From NCBI GenBank assembly GCA_947453885.1, contig CANGIF010000016.1:1-63660 (forward strand): a stretch of DNA of 63,660 bases, in the 5' to 3' direction. Under the pieces are notes generated by a model. It made no database searches. It was not told where the DNA came from and was given only the letters and a program-made list of their open reading frames with translations. The DNA comes from Flavobacteriaceae bacterium (lineage in GTDB: Bacteria; Bacteroidota; Bacteroidia; Flavobacteriales; Flavobacteriaceae). The position numbers and the translations under genes are program-made. Positions 8,871-18,378 of this stretch are shown piece by piece. Each line of letters begins with the position of its first letter. The first letter of the stretch is position 1.

Positions 8871-9563
8871 ATGCATTACTTATTTACTCTATTGCTGTTT
8901 TCATGTTTTAGCTCAATTTCTTTGAATGCTCAAGGTAAAATTACAGTTAAAAATGAACTAACATTTAATTCAAAACCATTAGAATTAAATCAAAGTTATG
9001 TAACGGTTAATAAAGATACTATTTTGATTGAAACAGTAAAATTTTACCTTTCTAATTTTAAAATAGAGTTTCAAAACGGTACAACATACAAAGAAAAAAA
9101 CAGTTATCATTTAATTGATTATGAGGAGCCTGAAACGCTTCAATTTGAATTAGAAAAAATAAATTCAAAAATTAAATCTGTTAGTTTTGATATTGGAGTG
9201 GATAGTTTAGCAAACGTTTCTGGAGCAATGTCAAATGATTTAGATGCTACAAAAGGCATGTATTGGTCGTGGCAAAGCGGCTTTATTAATTTAAAAATAG
9301 AAGGTAAAAGTGCTAGTTGTAAAACACGAAAAAATAAATTTCAATTCCATATAGGAGGTTATCAAAAGAACACTGCTACATTACGAAACATTGTGTTATT
9401 TTTTGACGCTACCCATAAAGACGATTCCATATTGAATTTGAATTATGACTTAAGTAAATTGTTTGAAAGTATCAATCTTAAAGAGCTTTCAACAGTAATG
9501 ATACCAGGTAATGAAGCAGTAAAAATAGCCAATAATTTCTGTAAAATTATATCAAAAAAATGA
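8871..9563 (+). CDS. MbnP family copper-binding protein
   Basis: The 230-residue secreted protein has a signal peptide ending near SLNA and the MbnP pattern, including KFYLSNF, FDIGVDS and the MYWSWQSGFINLKIEG block (W132, W134). In characterised MbnP a tryptophan is oxidised to kynurenine by the partner MbnH, forming part of a copper site; which Trp is used here is an inference. ATG 8871 is preferred over the TTG immediately before it. The stop overlaps the start of the MbnH gene (ATGA), so the two are translationally coupled. Confidence 0.85.
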   Translation: MHYLFTLLLFSCFSSISLNAQGKITVKNELTFNSKPLELNQSYVTVNKDTILIETVKFYLSNFKIEFQNGTTYKEKNSYHLIDYEEPETLQFELEKINSKIKSVSFDIGVDSLANVSGAMSNDLDATKGMYWSWQSGFINLKIEGKSASCKTRKNKFQFHIGGYQKNTATLRNIVLFFDATHKDDSILNLNYDLSKLFESINLKELSTVMIPGNEAVKIANNFCKIISKK

Positions 9564-10585
9564 AAAAATCGTTAAAGAAAATAAGTCTATTACTCCTTTT
9601 TCTTTTTGGAGTAGTTTCGTTTACTACTTATTTTCCAAATACGCCTATTTATTTTGAAGTACCTAAAAAATGGCCAAAACCAATTTATGATTTTTCAAAA
9701 AATAAAATAACGAATGAAGGTTTCCAATTGGGAAGAAAATTATTCTATGATCCAATTTTATCAAAAGATTCAACTATTTCTTGTGCTTCATGTCATTTAC
9801 AACAAACAGGTTTTGCTCATGTAGATCATGAATTAAGTCATGGAATAGCAGGAAGAATAGGAACACGAAATGCTTTGACGCTACAAAATTTAGCTTGGTC
9901 AACTAGTTTTATGTACGATGGAGCAATTACTAACCTTGAAATGCAACCCCTTGCTCCAATAGTGAATCATGATGAAATGGATGAGAATTTCCCGCATGTT
10001 GTTGCTAAATTAAACCAAAATGAGGTTTATAAATCATTATTTTATAAAGCATTTCAAACAAATAAAATTACAGGTCAGCTTACCCTAAAGGCAATAGCAC
10101 AATTCATAGTTTCCTTAAAAACTACAAATTCTAAATACGATAAAGTTGTAAACAATGAAGAACAGTTTTCAGAAATGGAACAAAAAGGCTATAATATTTT
10201 TAAAAAACATTGCAATACTTGTCATAAGGAACCGTTGTTTAGTTCAAATGAATTTAAAAATAATGGATTATCAGTTGATATAACGTTAAACGACTATGGT
10301 AGAATGAGAATTACAAACAATCCCAAAGATTCTTTATTATTTAAAGTTCCAACTTTACGAAACATTGAATTTACTTTTCCTTACATGCACGATGGTCGTT
10401 TTAAAAATTTAAATCAAGTTATAAAACACTACAATTCAGGAATAGTTTTCAGTAAAACCCTTTCAGAAGAACTGCAACAACCATTAAATTTATCAGATAA
10501 CGAAAGGGTAGAGTTAGTTGCATTTTTAAAAACGTTAACAGATAAAGAATTCCTTTTTAATAAAAGATTTTCTTTTTCCAACTAA
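9560..10585 (+). CDS. MbnH-like di-heme peroxidase-family protein
   Basis: This 341-residue member of the di-heme cytochrome c peroxidase/MauG family has two c-type heme sites, CASCH (75-79) and CNTCH (218-222). The N-terminus is a membrane-spanning signal (KKISLLLLFLFGVVSF), placing it in the periplasm. It overlaps the MbnP gene by 4 bp. MbnH proteins use a high-valent di-heme state to oxidise a Trp in MbnP. The tight pairing is the main reason to call it MbnH rather than a general cytochrome c peroxidase. Confidence 0.87.
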   Translation: MKKSLKKISLLLLFLFGVVSFTTYFPNTPIYFEVPKKWPKPIYDFSKNKITNEGFQLGRKLFYDPILSKDSTISCASCHLQQTGFAHVDHELSHGIAGRIGTRNALTLQNLAWSTSFMYDGAITNLEMQPLAPIVNHDEMDENFPHVVAKLNQNEVYKSLFYKAFQTNKITGQLTLKAIAQFIVSLKTTNSKYDKVVNNEEQFSEMEQKGYNIFKKHCNTCHKEPLFSSNEFKNNGLSVDITLNDYGRMRITNNPKDSLLFKVPTLRNIEFTFPYMHDGRFKNLNQVIKHYNSGIVFSKTLSEELQQPLNLSDNERVELVAFLKTLTDKEFLFNKRFSFSN

Positions 10586-10667
10586 TTTTTATAATGTTGC
10601 GAATGAATTTTGATAAGTTGTCGTCTAAAAATTAATTAATTTGTTTATTAATCAAATTCCTAAAAAT

Positions 10668-11996
10668 ATGAAAAAGGTTTATTTTTTATTTATTCTAGTT
10701 GTTTCAAGTGTATTTTCTCAATCCAATCCAGTTATTACAAAATGGTTACAGAACACAACTGTAAATGGAACATATTATACATCAGGAAATTCCACACCAA
10801 TTACGAACAATATTTTAGTAAATTGTCAGCAAGTAAGATATTCTACAAGTTGGGTTTATGTTAATGCAACTGGAATTCCTGCCTATCCAGTAGGCATCTT
10901 TTCTGGAGATGGAAATCCAAACAATGCTGGAAATCAAAATGCCATTTATAAATTTCCTTTAAATCCAACTCAAAATACAGGAACTGCAACTGCAACAACT
11001 GCTGGAAATATTGGAGTTTTTATTAATGGTGTATCTTTATTTGATTATAGAGATGGTGTAGCTTGGAACAATACAACTAGTGCACTTTGTGGCGGTCCAG
11101 GAAATCCAACTTGCCCCGGAGGACCGGGAACAACACAAGCTTGGAATAGAGATGCTATTCCTGCAGAAAAGTTAGGCTTTGATTGCGCTAAGGGACATCC
11201 AGCAGGTACTAATTACCATCATCATCAAAATCCGAGTGCTTTCAAGTACGATTTAAATTTGGTTTCAACAATTTGTAATACCTACGATTCTGAAGGGCTT
11301 TACACTATGAATACTACACAACACTCACCATTAATTGGTTTTGCCTACGATGGTTTTCCTATTTATGGAGCTTTTGGTTATACAAATGTAGATGGAACAG
11401 GAGGAATAAGTAGAATGAAGTCTAGTTATCAATTGAAAACCCAAACTACTAGAACTAATGGCCCTGCAGTAAGTACAACATACTTTAATGGTTATTTTAG
11501 AGAAGATTACGAATTTGTTTCACATCCAACAGATCCAACGTATTTAGATGTACACAACGGCAGATTTTGTATTACACCTGAATATCCAAACGGAATTTAT
11601 TGTTATTTTGCAACAGTAAATGAAAATCTTAATTCCGCTTATCCATACGTAGTTGGACCAACTTTCTATGGCAATGTAACGGGTGGTAAAGTAACTACAG
11701 TTTCTGAAACCACTTCAACTTTTTTAAAAAATGATACTTTTTCTTTAGCTAAATCTAATATTGTAGTGTATCCAAACCCTTCAGCAAGTTTTATTACTAT
11801 TCAAACTGATTTTGCTGAAGAAAATTTGAAAGTTGAAATTTTTAATGAATTAGGTCAAATCGTAAAAACGGGGACTATTTTTCAAGGGACTACCATGTGT
11901 GCTGTAGATACAGATACACTTTATAACGGTACATATTTTGTAAAAGTTTCTTCAACAAAAGACAGTTTTACTTCTAAATTACTAATTAACAAGTAA
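10668..11996 (+). CDS. YHYH domain protein with T9SS sorting domain
   Basis: From ATG 10668 the protein has 442 residues; a longer frame begins with a weak TTG at 10641. A signal peptide (MKKVYFLFILVVSSVFSQ) is followed by a YHYH-type region with the His cluster YHHHQNP and the segments GFAYDGFPIYG and HNGRFCITPEYP. The last about 80 residues, from VYPNPSASFITIQ to KLLINK, are a type A T9SS sorting domain, so the protein is exported to the surface or medium. It follows mbnP-mbnH by 82 bp, so a shared role in copper handling is plausible but inferred. Confidence 0.85.
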   Translation: MKKVYFLFILVVSSVFSQSNPVITKWLQNTTVNGTYYTSGNSTPITNNILVNCQQVRYSTSWVYVNATGIPAYPVGIFSGDGNPNNAGNQNAIYKFPLNPTQNTGTATATTAGNIGVFINGVSLFDYRDGVAWNNTTSALCGGPGNPTCPGGPGTTQAWNRDAIPAEKLGFDCAKGHPAGTNYHHHQNPSAFKYDLNLVSTICNTYDSEGLYTMNTTQHSPLIGFAYDGFPIYGAFGYTNVDGTGGISRMKSSYQLKTQTTRTNGPAVSTTYFNGYFREDYEFVSHPTDPTYLDVHNGRFCITPEYPNGIYCYFATVNENLNSAYPYVVGPTFYGNVTGGKVTTVSETTSTFLKNDTFSLAKSNIVVYPNPSASFITIQTDFAEENLKVEIFNELGQIVKTGTIFQGTTMCAVDTDTLYNGTYFVKVSSTKDSFTSKLLINK

Positions 11997-12042
11997 AAAA
12001 ATAACATTTCTTAATTAACAATTTTTTTTAAGCAATGAAATG

Positions 12043-12082
12043 GAAGAGGCTGACTCAATTTTTATTTTGAGTCAGCCTCTTC
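12043..12082 (+). terminator. Strong hairpin between convergent genes
   Basis: A perfect 16-bp stem, GAAGAGGCTGACTCAA against TTGAGTCAGCCTCTTC, with an 8-base loop of A and T. It closes the MbnP-MbnH-YHYH transcript. The T-tract after it is short (tctttgtattta). Confidence 0.8.
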
Positions 12083-12135
12083 TTTGTATTTATTCTAAAG
12101 AAAATAATATTCTATTGTTTAATATAAATTTGATC

Positions 12136-12906
12136 TTATTTTAAAAAAAACTTCCTAATTGCTATTAAAATTACTATAAACAATGAGTAATAAATGAAAA
12201 AAGGAAGTATGTAATTAATGTAGTTAAAAGAAAGCATTACTGCTATAATGAGTAACTGAAATCCTAAACCGTATATTGATAAAAATGTCATAAACCATTT
12301 AGGATACCAATTTGATTTGTATGCATTAGGATCCATTAAATGGATAATTTTGTCAAAAATTCCGTAAACAATAGTATAGATTGAAAACAGAATTGCAACA
12401 CTTCTTTGAGTTTCTCCAGGTAAAGCTTTTGGAACTTTATATTCAAATATTTTACTTGTTGAATCACCACCAATAGATTTTGTTCTGAGAATTACATAGT
12501 AATAGTTGTATAATGTTCCTTGAAGTTGAATTGAAAAAAAAGCTAAAATAGTTACACTTATAGTTGCATTTGTAACCCAAAATATTGCTCCTAAAAAGAA
12601 AAAATTCAAAACTAAATCAAAAACACTATCTAAATACCTACCTGTATAAGATGGTGTTTTTTTTAATCGAGCTAATTCACCATCAGCAGCATCAATTCCA
12701 GATTTTAAAATGATAAAAAATGAAGCGCAATAGTAATAAGTATTAAGAATGCAATAAATAGCTATTAAGCCACTGATTCCAAAAAGAAGTGTAACATGAA
12801 TTGGTGAAACTCGAGTATTTTTTAATTGATTTGCTAAAAACCTACCAAAAGATCTTCCATAATCTGACAAGTCTAAAAATCTATAATCTGCGGTAAGTTT
12901 TGACAT
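12136..12906 (-). CDS. CDP-alcohol phosphatidyltransferase family membrane protein
   Basis: The 256-residue protein has a complete CDP-alcohol phosphatidyltransferase motif: D75 G76, A79 R80, G89, D93 and D97, with the exact spacing DGx2ARx8Gx3Dx3D. About six membrane segments surround it. The family transfers a phosphatidyl or similar group from a CDP-linked donor to an alcohol at the membrane. The acceptor cannot be identified; the sequence is not an obvious PgsA or PssA. It precedes nothing obvious in an operon, since ctaA starts a separate unit 45 bp upstream in transcription order. Confidence 0.82.
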   Translation of the reverse strand: MSKLTADYRFLDLSDYGRSFGRFLANQLKNTRVSPIHVTLLFGISGLIAIYCILNTYYYCASFFIILKSGIDAADGELARLKKTPSYTGRYLDSVFDLVLNFFFLGAIFWVTNATISVTILAFFSIQLQGTLYNYYYVILRTKSIGGDSTSKIFEYKVPKALPGETQRSVAILFSIYTIVYGIFDKIIHLMDPNAYKSNWYPKWFMTFLSIYGLGFQLLIIAVMLSFNYINYILPFFIYYSLFIVILIAIRKFFLK

Positions 12907-12951
12907 TAAATAAAGTTAAAATTGAGGATTTTAGACAGCTATTCTTTAATA

Positions 12952-13974
12952 TTATTTAGAAAGTCGATGAAGTACAAAAGTTGTAGTAGCTAGTAAAAAG
13001 AAAGCTACTGCTTGGTGCATTACTCCTAACCATAATGGTACACCGTAAAGTAAGGTTAATACACCAAGTAAGAATTGTATTCCTACAACGAAAACTAATC
13101 CGTTTAATCCTATTTTTTGTTCGTTTGACAAATTGTGTTTTTTTGCTTTAAAAAATAAAATCAAAATTACTACTACTACTAAATATGCTGTAGTTCTATG
13201 TACAAATTGAACACCGCTTTTTCCTTCCGTAAAACGTTCGATCCAAGTATTTTTTTCTAATACAATACTTTCATGAAAAAACTGACCATCACTCATCAAT
13301 GGCCAATGATTATGAATAAATCCAGCATCTAAACCAGCAACAAATCCTCCATAAACAATTTGAAACAAAACTATTACAATAGCTATTTCCGCTATTCTTT
13401 TTAATGGAACTATTACATTCCCTTTAATTGGATAAATTAAATCTAAAGCTACCCAAAGAGTATACGCAAATGTAATAAACGCAAAAGTTAAATGTAATGC
13501 CAATCTAAAATGACTGACATCTGGATTGTTTATAAGTCCGCTTTTTACCATAAACCACCCAAAAAATCCTTGCAAAGCTCCCATTCCTAACAATATAAAT
13601 CCTTTTTTTATTGTAGGTTCATCTAATTTCTTTTTTATTAAAAAATAGACAAATGGGATTAAAAAAACAATTCCTAAAATACGAGCTATAAACCGATGAA
13701 ACCACTCCCAAAAATAAATAAATTTATAATCTTCAAGATTGAAATGAGTATATTTATTAATTTTTTGATATTCAGGAAACTGTTTATAGGCTTCAAAATT
13801 CTGTTGCCAAGAAGACTCGGATAATGGAGGCAAAGTATCAGTGAGTAAATGCCAATCCGTCATGGATAAACCAGAGCTAGTAAGTCGTGTGATACCACCT
13901 ACAACTACCATTACAAATACTAAAATACAACCTGAAAGGAGCCAAATTATAATGGATTTATTTTCGTTTTTCAT
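12952..13974 (-). CDS. ctaA: Heme A synthase (CtaA/COX15)
   Basis: The protein has 340 residues and eight predicted membrane segments. It has the family's conserved pieces: GGITRLTSSGLSMTDWH at the first helix, WEWFHRFIAR with the heme-ligand His, HLTFAF, FVHRTTAY and GVMHQAVAF. It oxidises heme O to heme A for the aa3-type oxidase. A candidate -7 element (TATTTTTG on the minus strand, 13997-14004) lies about 22 bp upstream of the start. Confidence 0.93.
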   Translation of the reverse strand: MKNENKSIIIWLLSGCILVFVMVVVGGITRLTSSGLSMTDWHLLTDTLPPLSESSWQQNFEAYKQFPEYQKINKYTHFNLEDYKFIYFWEWFHRFIARILGIVFLIPFVYFLIKKKLDEPTIKKGFILLGMGALQGFFGWFMVKSGLINNPDVSHFRLALHLTFAFITFAYTLWVALDLIYPIKGNVIVPLKRIAEIAIVIVLFQIVYGGFVAGLDAGFIHNHWPLMSDGQFFHESIVLEKNTWIERFTEGKSGVQFVHRTTAYLVVVVILILFFKAKKHNLSNEQKIGLNGLVFVVGIQFLLGVLTLLYGVPLWLGVMHQAVAFFLLATTTFVLHRLSK

Positions 13975-14055
13975 TAAAAAAAGTTTATTAATAGTGCAAA
14001 AATAGTTTGAAAATGGTAGTAATTACTTCAACAAAAGTTAATCTATTGTTCTAAT

Positions 14056-15486
14056 TTAGTTTTTTTGTAAGCCTAATTTCTCACCTCTTTTCAATACAAA
14101 ATCAAAAGCAGCCAGATATTCATTAGGAATTTCACCTTCCATTATAGCTTCTTTAACCGCTTCTTTTAAAATTCCGATTTCACGGGAGGGTTTTAAATTA
14201 AAAATTTCCATGATTTCTTCGCCTGAAATGGGTGGCTGAAAATTACGAACATGATCCCGCTCCTCGACTTCAACGATTTTCTTTCGAACTATCTCAAAAT
14301 TATTATGGTATTTTTTAAATTTATTTGGGTTTTTGGTTGTGATGTCTGCTTCACACAAAGTCATTAAACTTTCAACATCTTCTCCAGCGTCAAAAACCAA
14401 TCGACGTACGGCCGAATCAGTAACTAAATCTTGTGATAATACTATTGGTCGTGAACTCATCATGACCATTTTTTGAACAAATTTCATTTTATGGTTTAAA
14501 GGCATGTGCAATCTTTCGAATATTTTCTTAGCCATTTTACTACCTAAAAACTCGTGTCCATGAAAGGTCCAACCTTGCTTTTTATTAAAGCGTTTTGTTG
14601 GTGCTTTTCCAATGTCATGCAGTAATGCTGACCAGCGCAACCATACATCATCAGTATTTGGACAAATATTATCAACAACTTCCAAGGTGTGATAAAAATT
14701 ATTTTTATGTGTATGTCCTTCTATTTCTTCCACCTGATTTAAAGCAGTTAATTCGGGTAAAAGTATCTCTAAAAGCCCTGTTTGAAAAAGCAGTAAAAAA
14801 CCAATCGAAGGCTTATCTGTTGCTAGAATTTTATTCAACTCATCGACAATTCTCTCGCCAGAAATAATTGAAATTCGACTAGCGTTTTTGGTTATGGATT
14901 GCAAAGACTTTTCTTCAATTTCAAAATTCAATTGATTGGCAAATCGAATGGCTCTAAGCATTCGCAAAGGATCATCAGAAAATGTAATGTCTGGGTCAAG
15001 TGGTGTTTTGATGATTTTGTTTTTCAAATCTTCTAAACCATTAAAAGGGTCGGAAAGCGCTCCGAAATTAGCCGTGTTTAATGACAAAGCCAACGCATTT
15101 ATTGTGAAATCACGACGATTTTGATCATCTTCAAGTGTTCCGTTTTCAACTACTGGATTGCGACTTTCAAAGTTATAAGATTCTTTTCTGGCGCCAACAA
15201 ACTCAATTTCGGTATCTTCAAAACGAAGCATGGCAGTTCCATACGTTTTAAAAACCTGTATTTTTGGTTTGTTTGGAAGTAATTCTGATACTTTTAGAGC
15301 GAGTTCAATTCCGCTACCAACAGCAACAATGTCGATGTCTTTTTTAGCATCTCGACCTATTAATAAATCCCGGACAAATCCTCCAATAACATAACTCTCA
15401 ACGTTAAGCTCTTGGGTTGCCTTGGAAATTATTTCAAAAATTTTATTGTTTAAAGCTTCGATGTAGTTTATTTTTATTGTAGCCAC
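14056..15486 (-). CDS. cca: CCA tRNA nucleotidyltransferase with HD domain
   Basis: The 476-residue protein has an N-terminal class II nucleotidyltransferase domain (GGFVRD at 35-40, catalytic D50 and D52 in KKDIDIV), RNA-binding segments including RRDFTINAL, and a C-terminal HD phosphohydrolase domain (ALLHDIGKAPTKRF). It adds or repairs the 3' CCA end of tRNAs, which matters here because tRNA-Arg in this window does not encode CCA. The start is GTG at 15486; no closer ATG exists before the catalytic domain. Confidence 0.9.
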   Translation of the reverse strand: MATIKINYIEALNNKIFEIISKATQELNVESYVIGGFVRDLLIGRDAKKDIDIVAVGSGIELALKVSELLPNKPKIQVFKTYGTAMLRFEDTEIEFVGARKESYNFESRNPVVENGTLEDDQNRRDFTINALALSLNTANFGALSDPFNGLEDLKNKIIKTPLDPDITFSDDPLRMLRAIRFANQLNFEIEEKSLQSITKNASRISIISGERIVDELNKILATDKPSIGFLLLFQTGLLEILLPELTALNQVEEIEGHTHKNNFYHTLEVVDNICPNTDDVWLRWSALLHDIGKAPTKRFNKKQGWTFHGHEFLGSKMAKKIFERLHMPLNHKMKFVQKMVMMSSRPIVLSQDLVTDSAVRRLVFDAGEDVESLMTLCEADITTKNPNKFKKYHNNFEIVRKKIVEVEERDHVRNFQPPISGEEIMEIFNLKPSREIGILKEAVKEAIMEGEIPNEYLAAFDFVLKRGEKLGLQKN

Positions 15487-15510
15487 TGATTCACTGATTT
15501 TTTTAAAAAA

Positions 15511-15885
15511 TTATTTAATAATTCTTTTGTATTCAAGAGAAGTTTTGTTGAAATTTACTAAAATAGCGAGTCTATGTCCTGAAACGTGCAAGTAGTTTAA
15601 GCATTGTGAAATATGCTTTTCGTGTATTGCTTCAGTTGACTTAATTTCAATTATAATTTTATCCAACACAACAAAATCTGCATAAAATTTATGATTTAAA
15701 ATAATATCTTTATAATGGACTAAATACTCTTTTTCTCTTTCAAAAGAAAAATTAATTTTTTTCAACTCATATTCAAATGCATCTTTATAAACAATTTCTG
15801 AGAACCCTTTACCGAGATTTTTGTGAACTTCAATTAAAGCCCCAATAATTTTATAAGTATCTTCTTCGTATAAATAGTCTGGCAT
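15511..15885 (-). CDS. GxxExxY family protein
   Basis: The 124-residue protein shows the family signature as GFSEIVYKDA and a PD-(D/E)xK-like core: FYADFVVLDKIIIEIKS followed by QCLNYL. The family is widespread in Bacteroidota and may be a nuclease-like fold, but no function is established. It lies 24 bp before the CCA-adding enzyme gene. Confidence 0.82.
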   Translation of the reverse strand: MPDYLYEEDTYKIIGALIEVHKNLGKGFSEIVYKDAFEYELKKINFSFEREKEYLVHYKDIILNHKFYADFVVLDKIIIEIKSTEAIHEKHISQCLNYLHVSGHRLAILVNFNKTSLEYKRIIK

Positions 15886-15999
15886 TTGTAATTATTTAAT
15901 TCAAACTCTTTAAGTTTAATTCCTCGAAGATATGCTTCGAATTTTTTGCTGCAGATTTAAAAATATTTTTGAAAATCTGTGAATCTGTGGCTATAAAAA

Positions 16000-16560
16000 C
16001 TACTTACGAATCACTTTCACCTGCGAATCATTCGTCAATTTTATAATTGTTGATGGTTTTCCGGCAATTTTATCGTGGTGCAAATTTACAACATAATCTA
16101 CACCTTTTATAATTTCTGGACTAATGTCTTTGAAAGCAATTGGTGTAGGTTGCCCTGAAATATTAGCAGAAGTTGAAACTAATGGTTTTCTCATTTTTTC
16201 CATTAATTTGAAACAAAAAGGTTCTTTTACAATTCTAATTCCCAGAGATTTGTCTTGGGAAATCAGATTTGGAGCTATATTTCTTGGATTGTCTAAAATA
16301 ATTGTAGTTGGTTTTTCCGATAAATCTATGATTTGCCAAGCCACTTCGGGAATGTCTTTAAAGACGTTGTACATCATTTTTTCGCCATTCATCAAAACAA
16401 TCATGCTTTGCGATTCTGCTCGTTGTTTGAGTTCATATATTTTGGCAACAGCTTCTGCATTTGTAGCATCACAACCAATCCCCCAAACCGTATCGGTTGG
16501 ATATAAAATGATACCGCCGTTTTTTATTACCTCGAAGGCATTGTGGATTTCAGAATTCAT
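16000..16560 (-). CDS. tsaC: Threonylcarbamoyl-AMP synthase (Sua5/YrdC/YciO family)
   Basis: The 186-residue single-domain protein contains the YrdC pattern: GGIILYPTDTVWGIGCDATN, KIYELKQR, and VSTSANISGQP. The enzyme makes threonylcarbamoyl-AMP for the t6A37 modification of ANN-decoding tRNAs. It has no Sua5 C-terminal domain. Its start overlaps the stop of the upstream acetyltransferase gene (ATGA), so a housekeeping gene is coupled to the glycan locus. Confidence 0.87.
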   Translation of the reverse strand: MNSEIHNAFEVIKNGGIILYPTDTVWGIGCDATNAEAVAKIYELKQRAESQSMIVLMNGEKMMYNVFKDIPEVAWQIIDLSEKPTTIILDNPRNIAPNLISQDKSLGIRIVKEPFCFKLMEKMRKPLVSTSANISGQPTPIAFKDISPEIIKGVDYVVNLHHDKIAGKPSTIIKLTNDSQVKVIRK

Positions 16561-17192
16561 AAATTTAAAGGTTCAAGTTTCTTTTTTATAACTGCTGGAA
16601 CTCCAACAACTAAACAATTATCTGGAATGTCTTTTGTAACAACAGAACCTGCACCGATAATTACATTTTTTCCAACTTTTACCTTTGGAAGTATGACAGC
16701 ATTTGTACCAATAGTAGTAAAATCTCCAATTATACAGTTGCCTAATATTCTAGCTCCTGGAGAAATCTCAACAAATTTTCCTATTTTACTATCATGGTGA
16801 ATACTAGCTTGAGAATTTATTAAACTTCCATCTTCGATACTTACTCCAGCAAAAACACTTACAAAAGGCATAATATTTAATCCAGTTCCTAGTGAACAAT
16901 TGTTACTAATTTGAGAATTTTTTGAAATTAATGAACTTGGACATCCATTTAGCGCTGTAAAAATATTATTCAAATTAAATCGATGTATTACACCACCAAT
17001 TCCAATTATAAAGTTAGGATCATTTTCCAATACTTTTTTAACAGATTCAAAGTTTTTTAAAATTTCATAATCGAACAAAGATTCACCGATATCTATGTTA
17101 ACATTATCAAAAAAATAGAGTGAATTGTAATTTACAATATCAATACAATCAAAAATCTCCTTAGCATGACCTTTTGCACCAATAATTATCAT
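16557..17192 (-). CDS. Sugar O/N-acetyltransferase, NeuD/PglD type
   Basis: The 211-residue protein begins with a small Rossmann-like domain (IIIGAKGHAKEIFDCI), followed by left-handed beta-helix hexapeptide repeats (for example GTGLNIMPFVSVFAGV and ILPKVKVGKNVIIGAGSVV). This is the NeuD/PglD/VioB type, which N-acetylates UDP- or dTDP-amino sugars, or O-acetylates sialic acids. The 4-bp overlap with the aminotransferase gene upstream suggests that it acetylates the amino sugar made by that enzyme. Confidence 0.85.
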   Translation of the reverse strand: MIIIGAKGHAKEIFDCIDIVNYNSLYFFDNVNIDIGESLFDYEILKNFESVKKVLENDPNFIIGIGGVIHRFNLNNIFTALNGCPSSLISKNSQISNNCSLGTGLNIMPFVSVFAGVSIEDGSLINSQASIHHDSKIGKFVEISPGARILGNCIIGDFTTIGTNAVILPKVKVGKNVIIGAGSVVTKDIPDNCLVVGVPAVIKKKLEPLNL

Positions 17193-18262
17193 AAGTTAGA
17201 AGTAATAATTTTTTGAACATGCTCTAAATCATTAATTGTTAAACCAACATAGAGAGGCAAACACAATATTCTTGAAGAAATCGATTCTGAAATAGGCATT
17301 TCTAATCCATTAATGTATTCTATTGTGTTCAATGAAGGATAAAAATAGCGTCTAGGGAATATTTCTTGTTTTGCTAAAGCTTCTTGAACTCGCAAAAGTG
17401 TTTTCTCACTCTCAAAAATAATTGGATAATAGCTATAATTCCAATCTGTTTTTTCTCTAATTTTTATTTTATGTAGTTTTGTAAAATCAAGATGGTTGTT
17501 ATAATAAGAAACAACTTTTTTCCTTTCATTAATGATAAAATCCATATGAGGAAAAACAGCGAGTCCCATTGCGGCTTGTAATTCAGATATTTTAGCATTT
17601 ATACCTAATCCATGAAAATCCAAAGGACCATTATGTCCAAAATTATGACTATAAAAAAGCTTATTATAGGTTTCCGTATCTTTACAAAACATTGCTCCAC
17701 CTTCACCAGTATGAAAAATTTTAGTAGCATGAAAGCTACAAGTACTTACATCTCCATAATTAAAAATGGAAGTACCATTGTAATTCACACCAAAACAATG
17801 TGCAGCATCATAAATTACTTTTAAGTTGTGTTTTTTTGCAATTTCTTCAATAATAGTAACATTACACGGATTTCCAAAAACATGAGTGGCTAAAATGGCT
17901 GTTGTTTTAGATGTTACAGCTTGTTCAATTTTTGTTTCATCAATAGTTAAATATTCAGGATGAATGTCAACAAATACAGGTTTACAATTTTCCCAAACTA
18001 TTGCTGCGGATGTAGCTACATAAGAAAAAGGAGTTGTAATAATTTCGCCACAATTACCATATAATTTTAAAGCAATTTGTAATGGAATTGTTCCGTTATT
18101 AGTAATAATAATATTATCAATATTCAGATAATTTTTAAGCTTTGATTCTAGTTCTAATGTAAGTTCACCACGATTAGTAAGCCAAATTTTGTCCCAAGCT
18201 CTTTTTACTAAATCATTATACTCTTCTTGTGGAGGAAGAAACGTTTTGGTAACATTTATCAT
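17189..18262 (-). CDS. DegT/DnrJ/EryC1 family sugar aminotransferase
   Basis: The 357-residue PLP enzyme has the internal aldimine lysine at K181 in CSFHATKIFHTGEGG, the segment YDAAHCFG near 151, and the family's N-terminal WLTNRGELTLELE. It converts a nucleotide-linked keto sugar into an amino sugar used in surface glycans. It starts the minus-strand unit aminotransferase-acetyltransferase-tsaC. No dehydratase or epimerase for the same sugar is in the window, so the substrate must come from elsewhere. Confidence 0.87.
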   Translation of the reverse strand: MINVTKTFLPPQEEYNDLVKRAWDKIWLTNRGELTLELESKLKNYLNIDNIIITNNGTIPLQIALKLYGNCGEIITTPFSYVATSAAIVWENCKPVFVDIHPEYLTIDETKIEQAVTSKTTAILATHVFGNPCNVTIIEEIAKKHNLKVIYDAAHCFGVNYNGTSIFNYGDVSTCSFHATKIFHTGEGGAMFCKDTETYNKLFYSHNFGHNGPLDFHGLGINAKISELQAAMGLAVFPHMDFIINERKKVVSYYNNHLDFTKLHKIKIREKTDWNYSYYPIIFESEKTLLRVQEALAKQEIFPRRYFYPSLNTIEYINGLEMPISESISSRILCLPLYVGLTINDLEHVQKIITSNL

Positions 18263-18280
18263 AAAGTAATTATATTTTTA

Positions 18281-18288
18281 CAAAAATA
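18281..18288 (-). promoter_or_regulatory. Candidate -7 element of the aminotransferase unit
   Basis: TATTTTTG on the minus strand matches TAnnTTTG, 18 bp upstream of the aminotransferase start. The -33 region is not clear. Confidence 0.4.
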
Positions 18289-18353
18289 TGGTTTTTTAAT
18301 ACTTCATTGTAATTATCCTCATTAATATTTTAAATTAATGGGGTTAATATTTA

Positions 18354-18361
18354 TACATTTG
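18354..18361 (+). promoter_or_regulatory. Candidate -7 element of the GT4 gene
   Basis: TACATTTG matches TAnnTTTG, 17 bp upstream of the ATG at 18379. With the element at 18281 it makes a divergent promoter region. No TTG is visible at the right distance. Confidence 0.4.
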
Positions 18362-18378
18362 TTTTCTAAATTTAATTC

